DNA of 64,000 nucleotides. It comes from Endomychus coccineus (taxonomy: Eukaryota; Arthropoda; Insecta; Coleoptera; Endomychidae). A model generated the notes under the pieces. That model was not told the origin of the DNA. It made no database searches and saw nothing but the letters and a program-made list of their open reading frames with translations. This document shows positions 12,495 to 23,728 of the stretch, in pieces (position 1 is the stretch's first letter; each line of letters opens with the position of its first letter). A program made the position numbers and the translations under genes. The stretch is from NCBI GenBank assembly GCA_958510875.1, contig OY294068.1:191294315-191358314 (forward strand). The letters run 5' to 3'.

Positions 12495-13020
12495 TTATAC
12501 CACATTATTTAGTATCCTTGGTGTTTTAGAAGCAGTGTTCGAATCACCAAGAGTAATCCTTATGGAATAGTTAGATGAAGAACTCCTTATTTTGGAAATT
12601 CTTGTCTTCCGGATGGATTCCGCATCACAACTTGATGCCGACGTTCCGCTAACCATTACAGGTGGCATCTTCAGGACAGGCTTGAGGGTTGAACTGGAAC
12701 TGATTCCTCTGGTTTCTGTAGCGGTATTTACTGTGGGAAAAACCTCCATGCTACATAGTTCACTGCCTTTATTCCGGTGGTTCATTCCGTTCTGGCATCT
12801 GATCCTGCTATTGTGTGATCATGTGCGAAGTGGAATTTTCGAGGATAGGTTTCCAAATGTTGGGGAGGTAATATACTGAGTCACGGTTCACATTATTTGG
12901 ATGTTTTAGGCTTTCTATAGCTTCGAGAATTTTTCGCTGATAGAAGTTTGAGGCTCGTGCTTCAAGATTAGCTATCCGCGAAAGTCTACTATTCAAGAAC
13001 TCCTTATTTGTCATTAGCAT
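12495..13020 (-). pseudogene. Penelope-like ORF C-terminal tail
   Basis: The minus strand encodes ARASNFYQRKILEAIESLKH followed by PNNVNRDSVYYLPNIWKPIL. This matches the conserved end of Penelope-like GIY-YIG proteins (R-E-A-x-E-I-x-K-x-x-N-N-x-N-R-D-x-G-Y-x-L-S-x-x-W-x-P). A frameshift then leads into a Ser/Thr-rich tail (12495-12785) such as ASSCDAESIRKTR. There is no GIY-YIG core here. It is a 3' fragment of a different copy from the one at 10.95 kb. Confidence 0.6.
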
Positions 13021-14040
13021 GATTGAAGAGCTGCTTCACTACCCGTCTTATTTTGAAACCTGCTAACATGTCAAAAGTACTCTTATTTTTCGGAACTTTT
13101 CTCGTTTTAGTAAAGATATGAACACATTTTTCATCTGATTTGCTCATAAGCATTCTCATAATTGCAACTGTCATATCTATTAACTTATTTCCATTTATGG
13201 AGTCTCACCCTTCATCCAAATATTTCCTAATAGTGACGGAAATAATCATCTGGGGCTATCGCGGAGCCAGTTATGGCTTTAATGTTCCGGAAAACTTTTG
13301 AACAAGATGAAATCGATTCATACCTTCACAAAAAGAAAAGTTGAATTCTCAAGTTGGTAATATGATTATCAAACATTAGGGTGCCTTATTTCTTCGGATT
13401 AGATTATCAAACTATGAGGAAAAATAGAATCATTCGACACGTAACATTAAAAAGACATTCGAGATAACTAGATTCGAATACCCCTAACTCGGATTATACA
13501 AGGAAAAGCATCGCATTCAATAAAACATCATTCACGTTATACAGAAAACTATGTTGAATTGCATTTGCAGATTATGCAGATGCATCACGTCACCTATGAA
13601 TCATTTTATCAACATATATCAATCTAATAAATCTCGTTTTCAAGAACTGAATACGTTATTGTTTGTCCATTTTATCACCTACGAAAATCCCGTCATACCT
13701 ATCGACTAATCCTTTATAACCCGATCTAATGTTGTGAACTGGTAGTAGGATTAAAGTCATGTAGAAAACATGTTTAGTTCCACATGTCATCATCACTTTA
13801 TTTTTGAATTCACATTTTACTCCTCCTCGGTGTTCCTCTTATACGATTGAATTTTCCTTGTGGATAACTTTCTTAAGGTCTTCGAACTAATTTTTTTCGA
13901 TTGTAGGCTACAGTGTCGTTTTGAAGTAATGTAAAATATTAAATCGCAATAATATACAGTATAACAAACTTTTCACTAAATATTATTATTATTATTATTA
14001 TTATAACAATGATTCATTTTGTTATTCAACATATTTTTTT
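13021..14040. other. Gene-less stretch with (ATT)n microsatellite
   Basis: No coding sequence is supported. A pure run of about seven TTA units lies at 13980-14003. The remainder is unassigned AT-rich sequence. Confidence 0.5.
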
Positions 14041-14309
14041 AAATAGTTACATATGCCCAAGGGCGTTATAGCACTGAGGTCGATATTAATTAAACCCGAG
14101 GGCCTCCTGTCCGAGAGATGACTGTCGACCAAGAGCAATATAATCATGTATCACGAGAATTAAATTGTAATTATATTTGTACTATGTGTTTCTGATAGTT
14201 GTTGATCCTTTGTCGTTTATCGAGTACATTGCTATTGTATAAATATTTTTTAGAAATGGATGTACCACAAAATAGTGGATATAATACAGCTAATTATTAT
14301 AAATTAACG

Positions 14310-15260
14310 GGAGGGGGTGGAGGGCGTTGCAGTCCCTTAATGTCTATGCTGAAGCCCTTTTCACCCAGTGTCACATGCCACCTAGTGGAGCGGTCACCAC
14401 CGAAAAGTCTTCACCAAGACATCAAAGGATGGTCCCCACACGAGAATGTTCACCATGCTCTCCAGGTTAACGATTAACGTATCACCCACGAGTGTTCACC
14501 TATGAACCAGAGGGGTGGTTCACGCACGAGAGTGTTTACCATTCTCCCCCAGGTGGACTATTCCTAAAGAGATTAACACCAACTTCGGATATATTATTTA
14601 AACTTCGTTCTAGTGAAGCGGTTCCCACTCGAGGTTGTTCACCTGGCTTCAGAGATACGCAGGATCGGTTCCCAATACAGAGTGTTCGACGTGTGCCCGA
14701 GGTGGACAAACAACCAACTCAACTCCCAGTCAGGATCGGGTAGGTGGTTAATGCCCTAAAGAGACTTAGCACCATCTTCATATCTATTGTTTCTGGATCT
14801 CCTCATGCAGATTCGCATTGCTCTACCGAGAGTGCTGCTCTGCCTCTGGGGGGATCAGTGTTACGCATCTGCACAGAATGTACATTGATGTTTCGTTTTT
14901 CCGTTTGCACAAAAGCGAATAACGTTCATCATGTGGAGGTGGTAGTTAAGCGGCTGATGTCCTGTCAGTATCTGTGTCAGCAGTTTGGCATCGGTTTTAA
15001 CCATGTTCCTCACTTGCTGAGACCAGTCTTCCCTAATGTGCGGTCCAATCAGTGCTTTCGACTGCCTGCAACCGTTCACTAGTTTCCACTCTTCCGAGTG
15101 TTGTGTTCTGACCCAGCAGTGGATTGTCTCTTTGATATTACTCTTTGAGATGCCTGCCGCTGGTTTGGGGCCTAATACAGCTTGAGCTACAGAAAGTTTA
15201 CTGCCGTTTATGAAGCCTATTGACTAAGAATATGAAATATCTATTGGATGATTGTATTAA
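14310..15260 (-). pseudogene. Non-LTR element: RNase H domain and GC-richer tail
   Basis: The minus strand from about 15240 to 14860 encodes VLGPKPAAGISKSNIKETIH, then WVRTQHSEEWKLVNGCRQSK and ALIGPHIREDWSQQVRNMVK, ending with TGHQPLNYHLHMMNVI. This is the end of the RNase H domain and following region found in I/R1/LOA-type LINE polymerases ('TGH..L..HL..MG'), which is normally followed by a CxxC..H..C knuckle. Here only a degraded CTFCADA remains before a stop. The 14310-14860 segment, unusually GC-rich for this window, is probably the element's C-terminal remainder or 3' UTR. Plus-strand open frames over it are antisense shadows. Confidence 0.65.
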
Positions 15261-15920
15261 TGAAGCTCCAAAGGAGATTTAGGTACCCCTTGCATAAAGT
15301 AGTTTTGGTGTTTGTCAGTGCCTCTGGACGTATAGAAGACAAATGTATATGTTCATTAGTAACAATACCGGTAACTGAAACTAGTACTTGGAGGAAGATA
15401 AAATATGTGCTTTGAATGTGGTCAGGAAATATTTCATGTAACCAAAAGGAATAAAAGACCGAACATTTTTCCTGACATACAGAAACAGTCGATTCACTGT
15501 TAAAAATACATTAAGGAGATTACCTTCAATAATTACAACATATATGAAATTACATAATGCAAATGAATACACTGGATGCTGAACCCTGTTCAAGAAGAAC
15601 TTTCAGCCATTTCGGTTGAGGACGGTGCATCGTTTGATGCATTAAAAATGGATAAGAAATTGGACAGTGCAGTATTATTTTAGATTTAGTTACAGCATCA
15701 GGTGAATCCTCGTTGGTTGTTCAAAGTTTCCTCTTCATGAGCTTAGAGAATCTCGGAAAACTCCAGATCGCATAATTTTGAATTCAAATGAGTCCAATTC
15801 ATTGAAAACATCATGTCCATAGATATTCTAGTGGCAAATTTAATAATCGAGTATAAGTTAATTTTCAATAATTTTTCCAATCTTGTCTATATAAACAGAG
15901 TTGAGGTTTCTCTAGGTCTA
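15261..15920. other. Unassigned repeat-like stretch
   Basis: I see no gene. Composition is close to the surrounding repeat debris. Confidence 0.3.
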
Positions 15921-15924
15921 ATAG

Positions 15925-16010
15925 TTCCGGGCAGGTGTTTCGCTCTCGCATGAGTTCATTGTCGGAAGGAGTAAGACGGTGATGTCAATATTCGACCATC
16001 CGCTAGAGGA
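15925..16010 (-). repeat. Hammerhead-like repeat H1, degenerate copy
   Basis: The minus strand reads 'gaactcatgcgagagcgaaa' then 'cacctgcccggaactattag'. It aligns with copies at 16.15, 16.95 and 18.95 kb. The CTGATGA box is mutated here, while CGAAAC, the pseudo-palindromic stem III and the 'ccggaactattag' tail are kept. Confidence 0.5.
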
Positions 16011-16144
16011 AAGGTTAGAAAACCAAGTGTTCAAAACGCATTATACCAGAAGATGGATGTTTCACTGGGAGTATCATGCCAAATACATTGATCCAAACTT
16101 GGTTCTCAAACATTTCCAAATGAGGTGTTAAAACCCCTGGGTGC

Positions 16145-16225
16145 CTTACTCGTTCTGCTGATGAGTCATGAGAAAGCGAAACAGCTTTCCGGAACTGATA
16201 GACGTATTGTTACTGTTCGACCTAT
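16145..16225 (+). repeat. Hammerhead-like repeat H1, best plus-strand copy
   Basis: The sequence reads CTGATGAG, a 10-nt stem II region, CGAAACAGCTTTC, then CGGAACTGATAG. CTGATGA and GAAA are the two conserved hammerhead core boxes. ACAGCTTT is one base from the self-complementary ACAGCTGT that would form a minimal or dimeric stem III ending at the UC cleavage dinucleotide. A 3-bp stem I (ctg/cgg, with one G-U) is possible. The downstream tract 'gttactgttcgacc' is shared with the other copies. Confidence 0.5.
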
Positions 16226-16924
16226 ATGAATCTTTTTTTACAGAAAGATTCAAATTTAATAATAATAAATTAAAGGGCATTATTAACTACAACGGCGCTC
16301 ATTACGTCCACATCTTGGGCATTACGTGTATATTCATGGTATCTAAGGTGGAATTAGTAAATAATAGAGAAGTGAAAAATAAATGAGCTTTACAGCAAGT
16401 AAACATCGAATCTATATGATGAATCATAAGCGACAACGAATTTTACAAGTTAAAACGGTAAATGTGAAATTCCACATCCCACCCAACATAATATTCATGT
16501 AATACAACAACATATCCTGTCTCATTTAAATTATGAATTAAAAAAAATAGCTGGAACACGTGTTTAGGGGTGGTACGATACCGTAAAGTTTGGTCTATGA
16601 GACCGGATGCACTTAATTCAACCCTGACACACTTCAATCAAGAATAATGTTGAACACACGTTCAAATAAATATATATTATGATTTGCAAAATTGGAACGC
16701 TACTTTTACCTGAAGCATAATTTTTTAGTAGCGCTGGCTGGGGCAAAGATGTTGACGAATAAGAAGGGATCTTTACTGTGGATCTACCAATAACAAACTT
16801 AATCATCATTGTGTTGTTTATTCCATTCTGGAGAAAGCTTAGGCCATATACATATTGTATATGAAATATTACATTCGTTCGCCAAATATAAATATACTTA
16901 TGCCTGTGCCGGAGATGGTTGATC

Positions 16925-17045
16925 AATGATCAGTAGCTTCATCCCCTGGCTCGCTCCACTGAAGAGATGAGAAGAGCGAAGCAGTTGTATGCAACTAATA
17001 GATGTGTTGTCAGTGTTCAACCTGAAGAGCCTAAAGGTTGTCACT
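16925..17045 (+). repeat. Hammerhead-like repeat H1, degenerate copy
   Basis: The sequence reads CTGAAGAG, then GCGAAGCAGTTGT and 'gcaactaatagatgtgttgtc'. It aligns with the 16.15-kb copy but carries GAAG instead of GAAA, so it would be inactive. Confidence 0.45.
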
Positions 17046-17049
17046 CCAC

Positions 17050-18890
17050 ATAAGTTGATTATAAATTGAAACGGACCCGCTTGGGTCAGTTTATATTGTC
17101 CCAACTAGCTCAATTTGAATTAATTAATCTCAGGGCTCGTAGTGAAACGTGCCTTGTGATTCTAGACTGGTGAATTGCTTGAGAGCCAATTGCTTAAAAA
17201 AACTATAAAAATAAATGAATTCACAGCCTAGAATACAAGCACCACGAGATGGTTTATTATGATGGAAATTAGAAAAACAATACAAGTTCAACTTAACAAT
17301 TTGATTTATTCCAGATGGAATTTGGTATTTAACAAAAATAAATTTACAGTTTATATAATGAATTAATTTATAAATAAAATGAATTTTGAAGTAAAACAAT
17401 TACAAAATTAAATCAATTTGTATATATAGAATTTAGAGTAAATAATTATGAAATTAACTCAATTTCTTAATTGAAAGAATGGATAGTTAAATAGTAAAGA
17501 GACCACGAATGGCTCTAAAAAATTTAGCGAAATACAATTTTGGTGAACAACAAAATCAGAAAATGAAATAATGGTCACTCAACAAGAAAATGTTACCCTC
17601 CTTGGAACTCGTAGGAACTGGAAGCTGGTCCTGTCAGGAAAGTCACTAAACCGTCTTGGAGTGACGGGGTGAGGAACCTCAGACGTTCAAACCCTGTAAT
17701 GTCAAAGAACGAACAGTACCTGACTTGAGATCAAAGGACAAGTAACACCGTCGGCCGGAATAACCAAATGATTCCACCTCCGATAATGTTATCTTCCCCA
17801 AAATGTAAAACACTATTACAAAATTGATATCTTGAAGAGATATCAATTTAGACAAAACTATAATTTAATCTGCAAGAATTATATAATTACAAGAATTACT
17901 TAAATTTAAACAATAAATAATATGTGACTGAATTAACGATACAAAAAATGAGATAGAAAGAAAAATAATGAAATTGTGATTGAAGGAAATAACCAAAACG
18001 TTGAATTTGCTAGTTAGCACAAATCTATAAACTTGAATTGATTTGCATCAAATTGATGTGTTAATCTACTCTGCAATCACGCGAACGCAGCAGTCCTGAT
18101 AATTAAAAATTCAATAAGCAATAATTGAATAATACCTTGTGATAATTCCAAATACCATTTATAGCACGATGCAGTCGAAGACAGCTCTGAATACTACGTA
18201 TCAGATTTACAAAATGGCGACTCTTACGAATCACGAAAAAATAGCATGTGCCAATGCGGAATTAAACTGACAAGGAATACAGAAATATTATCATGAGAAC
18301 CTGCCTACGTTCCGATAGATTATCCTCCTACAAGAGTTACAACAATCAATGCCGTGATGGAAATGATATTCTTTGAAATATGCTATCTGCAAAATGATCG
18401 GGTGTGCCCCCAGGCAAATCGAGATAAAAAATCCGCCGAAATACTATCACAATCAGGCTTTGTACATCCAGAAGTTAATTATATATCTAAATCAAATTAA
18501 ATAGCCTGATGTGAATAATATTTCGGAATTAAATTAAGAAAATGTATTTAACGACAATTAATTATTACGAAATCTCGACTTACCCAGGTAAAGGTACACA
18601 CCACAATGCCTACTTTCCGATTTCCGCTATCCTACATTCCCACTCCGCGATATTTAGTGACATCTCACATCAGGAATGGTAGTTCAATAATCTAAGTTTT
18701 ATTGACCGGCAGATATCTTTAAATATCATATGACAAGCTTCCTAGCCGACAAGAATTCTATTCTGTTCTTTAAAGAGTTCTATATAATCACGTAACGCAA
18801 CCCGTTACAAAATGCATGACAACAACATGAAAATGAGCTAATTCGCCATTTACGGTCAGTCGTTCTGAATGCAAGAATGGAAATAGATCT
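17050..18890. other. Unassigned repeat-rich stretch
   Basis: There is no supported gene. The segment at 17130-17760 has short GC-richer blocks. Two related phrases ('cctacgttccgatagattat' near 18307 and 'cctactttccgatttccgct' near 18610) point to an internal repeat. I cannot assign a family. Confidence 0.3.
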
Positions 18891-18894
18891 TGAT

Positions 18895-19000
18895 GGAAGT
18901 TTCCAGACAAGTTATTACATTTCTGTAACTCGAACAGTAACACTACAACTAATAGTACCGGATAGCTGTTTCGTTCTCTAGGGCTCATCAGCGGGACGAG
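18895..19000 (-). repeat. Hammerhead-like repeat H1, minus-strand copy
   Basis: The minus strand reads 'cccgCTGATGAGCC', 'ctagagaaCGAAACAGC' and 'tATCCGGTACTATTAG'. Both core boxes are intact. Stem I can form CCG/CGG. Stem III is ACAGCTAT, one base off the self-complementary ACAGCTGT. Stem II is weak. Confidence 0.5.
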
Positions 19001-19860
19001 GAAGTAGCAGTGCTATCGACATTTTTGCTGAGGTATAAACAGCCCATTGACCGAAATGCTACAGAGACCGCAGCATCTAACGTCATCTGAGATAACCCAA
19101 TGCAATATAACTCATTGACTAAATGGATATCTCGTACTTCGATGAAATCACGGGGAATGTTAATAGCATAGTGCCAACATGGCGACATCAACCAATGTAA
19201 AAATTAACAAAAGAACAGAATACTTGCACAAAATACTCGTTAGATATTAAACACAAAAGAAAAAAGGTTAAGTAACCTAAAATATCTGACAAGTTATTTC
19301 TTCATTTGCTAATTAGTTCAGTTATAACGTTTTTTCAATTGGAAATATTCCTATATTTACATATAATTCAGAAGTACCTAAACGTGACATGATTTCATTC
19401 AATTTCAGTTCTTTTGAATATTATAAGGATGTAATTTGTAGGAAAGACTTAAAGTATACAACGATCGTGACATAATCGTACAGAAAAAATAATTCATACA
19501 CGTGCCCTGATAATATTATGTCTACCCCTACATCAACGATACACCTTGAACAGGTGAGGTACAATGTACCATGAAATGAATAAATGGAGGCAAATACAAA
19601 ATTCAGTCCTTTTATCATGAGACAACGAAGTGTTGCGTTATACACTAATTTGAAAGAAGAGGTATCGTTTTGAAAAAATATTGTTTACGAATTAATAAAT
19701 ATATAATATTGAGAAAAGCTTTGTGGATCGTCGAAGAAGAAGGTACATCATGTTCACATTTCACGATGTTTTCAGAATATCGAAGATCTTCTTTATTGCC
19801 AAACTAATTTTGTGGATTCCGAAAAGCTCTATTTCTTGAATAAATAATAAACTATAAAGG
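19001..19860. other. Gene-less stretch
   Basis: AT-rich, with no open frame I can tie to a family and no clear repeat. Confidence 0.35.
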
Positions 19861-19864
19861 CAAA

Positions 19865-20365
19865 ACTATGACAACTTCAGCAAATTGCGTTGGGCAATGG
19901 TTACCACAAATCTTTGATCAATAATTCAATTTCTAAACAAAAAAGGAAATTTGAACGTAGCCAACTAACCAAATTGGAACCATTAACTTCAAATACGTCA
20001 ATAAAATTCAAAAGTTTCACTTATCGTTCTTCAGTAATTGAAAAATTCCATAGTTTGTTTTCTAAATTTGCAAGATAAAGCACGGTTCAGGCAACACCTT
20101 TGATAAAGTTTCGGATTTCGACTCATCCGGGACTTACAAAATCAATTGTGAGCCGTGGGTCGAACTAGAAGGAACATTTTAACTCGTTAAAAGGAACATT
20201 TTGCCCATATAGAGAAAGTAATGGTGAAAAATTAGCAGTAGCCGAACATATTTTGAATACTGGTCACACCATTTCTCAAGAAAGTTTATCACTTTTAAAA
20301 CAAAGTACAGCCAAATATCTAGGTACTTTAGTAGGGATGGAAATGTATAAACGAAAAAGCAATGG
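19865..20365 (+). pseudogene. Penelope-like fragment (RT end to GIY-YIG)
   Basis: The plus strand encodes GNGYHKSLINNSISKQKRKF, then ERSQLTKLEPL and SFTYRSSVIEKFHSLFSKF, which aligns with the translated 11.4-11.5 kb region. After a stop come out-of-frame pieces of the GIY-YIG part and LAVAEHILNTGHTISQES. Several frameshifts and a short deletion make it a dead copy. Confidence 0.7.
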
Positions 20366-21375
20366 TGTATACTGTATACACCATTTTTAAGAGCTTTTCA
20401 GTCGAATTCAAAATTAATGCAATTAGTAAACTGCTTCGAAACTTTGCTATAATCCAAGAGTTGTGTTTGTTGGGGCAAATCCAAATAAATCAGTTCATAA
20501 TTGAATAATAATAATCAATCGATTGAAAGCTAGGGTGAAAAGTAATCTTATATCCACATAATACACATATCGAGTGTAGATCAAATCAAACCGATAGAAG
20601 TGTATGTTCATATAAGCTGTTCTTTATTTGTGCTTCTAAATTAAACCGGCAATGTAGGGTGTGTGTGTTATTCAAAACTCAAAGAATGTACAATTCCCAT
20701 CCGAAACTTCTAACGGTTCTTTCTAATGCTATTATTGTCAAATATCGTAGGTGCCCCAATTTTCAATACACCGCGTCATTTACGGATTATAGGGAATGGG
20801 AATTATTGTATTTCGTAGGTCTCAACATGTTGAAATTGATTCGTATAGTCTAGGTCTCTAGGTATTCCAAGTTCCCTGAAATGATAATCTATGCGTTAAA
20901 ACTATTACTATAATTGCTTAACGAATCGAGTATCCAGAATCGTCTTGTTTTATGTATGAAATTTATTACGCTATACAGCATGTCGCAGTTAAAGTTGGAT
21001 AAAGTTATCTATCAGTTTGTACTTTCCTCACTGAACCTAGTATAAGGAAAATATGGTAAAAGAACTGAAAAATCACGGATTTTTGAAGAAACGTTTTGAG
21101 CCGTTTTGAATCCATATTGACTATTTAAAGATTACGTCTGAGCGTGCGGCTTACATATAATATGAAAACTATTGAATAACTGATGACACAGGTATAACAA
21201 TCGATATGTCGTCTGAGGAACAAACAATTACACCTCAAGATATCTGTAACAGACCATTCACATTCTGTTTGAAACTGTCCAAAGAATTGGACTAGCTATT
21301 AACTTTTACAATGTCAATGCTTCCAGTTCATAAATATTCCGAAAATCAAGAAAAATGTTTCCTTCGTTCAAGCCA
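20366..21375. other. Gene-less stretch
   Basis: No supported coding, RNA or repeat feature was found. Confidence 0.35.
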
Positions 21376-21382
21376 GCTATTA

Positions 21383-21532
21383 ACTTCAATCAGAACTAGG
21401 ACGTAAGTTAAAATGTATTACAGGTTTCTACAATCTTTCAAGTTAAGTGAATACATTGTACAGAACTAGGACGTAAGTTACAAATCAATTACAGGTTTCT
21501 ACAATAATTCAAGTTAAGTAAATGCATTGCTT
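21383..21532 (+). repeat. Tandem duplication of about 75 bp
   Basis: Two adjacent units begin with 'agaactaggacgtaagtta'. Each contains 'attacaggtttctacaat' and ends with 'ttcaagttaagtraat'. The copies are close but not identical. Confidence 0.75.
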
Positions 21533-21539
21533 AGATTTC

Positions 21540-22660
21540 TGTTGATACGTGACAACTAGTTTCTAGTGCTATTTTTATGAAAGTCACTTTTATTCATTCG
21601 TTAGTTTACAAAAGTATTGGAATCATTGTTTATCATAAAAACTTCTTACTGCTTTATCTCCACAGACTATTTTCATCTATGTATGCAGCGTAAACGATTT
21701 GTTTGGAGTATGAATTACAGATGTCTGTAGATCGCTATTGGAAAACAGCATTACAGAAACCTTTATTCTGCAGGGTCAAAGAACGTTAAAATTATTATAA
21801 TTCGGGCATAGTATAAAGAGAATAAGGTAGTAGGACAACCTTACCGGTGTATCATTTGATGAGGATGGAATCACTAACAGATAACGATGTGGATTCCGCG
21901 TTCACGGTGCTTCTTTTCTTATTGTATGCCGAAATATGAATCACTCCGTATTCCAACTTTCACAGCCGACTAACCCCAATAACAGAAGGCGCTAAACTCA
22001 TTCTGATGATTAATTAATATTCGATTTACATTGGCAGAGGTGTGGGACTACTCCAAATTGAATACAAAGCACTTGATAATCATGCGTTCCAGGTTTGCTT
22101 GAAAACGATTGTACAGAAAACTTGAGCTGGATCTACTATTTAGAAGGAAACTTTGCCAAAATCCATTAATCACGCCAAGAGCGAGCTTAAAAATACTAGA
22201 TGGCGTTCAAAAATGCATCACACACTAACAGCCTCATCTATTTCCCCTTACACTATGATTCGGGAAATGCTTATGAAACTGTTATTGTAGTTTTCCCACG
22301 AATATCAAGAAATCACAAGACATCATTATGAAAATCAGTGAATCTACTATTACAGGAACCTATAGCTTTTTATATTCTTGTTGCAAAAGTAGTTCAATGC
22401 AGAACCACTAGATGGCAGAAGCTACTCGCTAGAGATCATTTTTGTTTGTTCTGCATTTGTGGTCATTAGATTTTAGTTTACAACAGTATTAGAATCATAA
22501 CAATTCTTAAACTATTGAAGTCAAGACTATTTGTCACTGTGTAAGCGTAGAAAATTTACAAATTGTTGATTTCTTTAGTATCGCTATTAGAAAGTAAGCA
22601 TTTCAGAAAATTTTACTTTTCTATATTAGAAAACGTTAAAATTATTATAATTTGGCCAAT
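21540..22660 (+). repeat. Diverged block duplication
   Basis: The block at about 21540-21800 and the block at about 22420-22660 share, in order, 'ttagtttacaa.agtatt.gaatcat', a region with 'gactatt' and 'taagcgtaga'-like sequence, and 'aacgttaaaattattataatt'. This suggests an old segmental or nested repeat. 'actagatggcag' also recurs at about 22410 and 22810. Confidence 0.5.
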
Positions 22661-23020
22661 GCTTATCGTTATTGGAGGCTTCTCGTCCAATATTATGGAA
22701 ACTTTAAAACAATAGGACCTCATTTCAATCATTAGAATTCAGGAAATACGTCACAACTACAGGGACCTATATTCTTATAACCACAGAGAAATTAGGTCAA
22801 ACCAACACTACTAGATGGCAGATGTCCCTCACTTAAGTTTATTCTTCTTATATATCGGCTTCTGTATTTGGGGAGGAACAAGTTACAACTAATTTTTTCT
22901 TTTCAGTTTTCACATCTCGATTTCCTAATATTCATTAACATTTATGGGCTCAATATAAAAGTAGGTCTCATGTCACATGTCACTTTAGGTAAATTACAAA
23001 TAAAACATATTATACTCTAC

Positions 23021-23032
23021 TTTATTTATTTA
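23021..23032 (-). promoter_or_regulatory. Candidate polyadenylation signal AATAAATAAA
   Basis: On the minus strand overlapping AATAAA motifs lie about 700 bp after the stop of the secreted peptide gene. This is the first good signal I find in that direction. The 3' UTR extent is inferred. Confidence 0.3.
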
Positions 23033-23728
23033 TCAAAATGAACTAAATTATCCTTAAATTATAATAATAATACTATGCTTTAAGGTGTTTATAAGTAGTT
23101 TTGCTAAAAGCAGTAATCATCCAGTGGTTTCCTGAAATGATTCATAATTAATATCTTACTGTAAAATTGATATTATGCATCAAAACTATAATAGAATTCA
23201 TAAGGATGGGTTATGAATATCACGACGTGAAAAGAAGTTCAAATTGTAATTGAATAAGGTTGGTGGTGCAAATATGGAATTGAATTCTAATTCAGTAGCA
23301 TTCAGATGGACTGTCCATTAAAATTATAGTTTTAAAATAGCAATGAAATAATATGGGAAATAGATCACTAGACCTAATCAAAAGTCCTTAAATACATTTG
23401 AATAAGTTATTTCCACCCAATGGTACTAAGGTAATAATCAATATTATGATCCAAATAATGGCAAAAGCAAAAACAGCAAGAGAATAATGGTTTATAAATC
23501 TAATGATCTGTAATATGTTAATTGCCAGTCGACAGTGCCATTTATGATCTAAGTATGATATCTTGGGCGCCATTAAAACAGATCGAGCTTTGAAAAAAAT
23601 CGTCCATGCAACATGCTAAGACATAAAATAAATAAAACCCATCTTAGATCAAAAAATATACCTATGTATTTGATTGCCTATATGTAATTATTACCTGCAT
23701 TGTCAGATCAAAATAACATCATGGACCT

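Noticed and set aside
14199..15082. Three consecutive plus-strand open frames
   Set aside because: The minus strand of the same segment encodes a recognisable LINE RNase H region. The plus frames are antisense shadows in GC-richer DNA.
23388..23573. 61-codon minus-strand frame with a membrane-like segment
   Set aside because: It lies downstream of the stop of the secreted peptide gene, within its inferred 3' UTR, and has no acceptor in the right phase. It is probably chance in AT-rich DNA.
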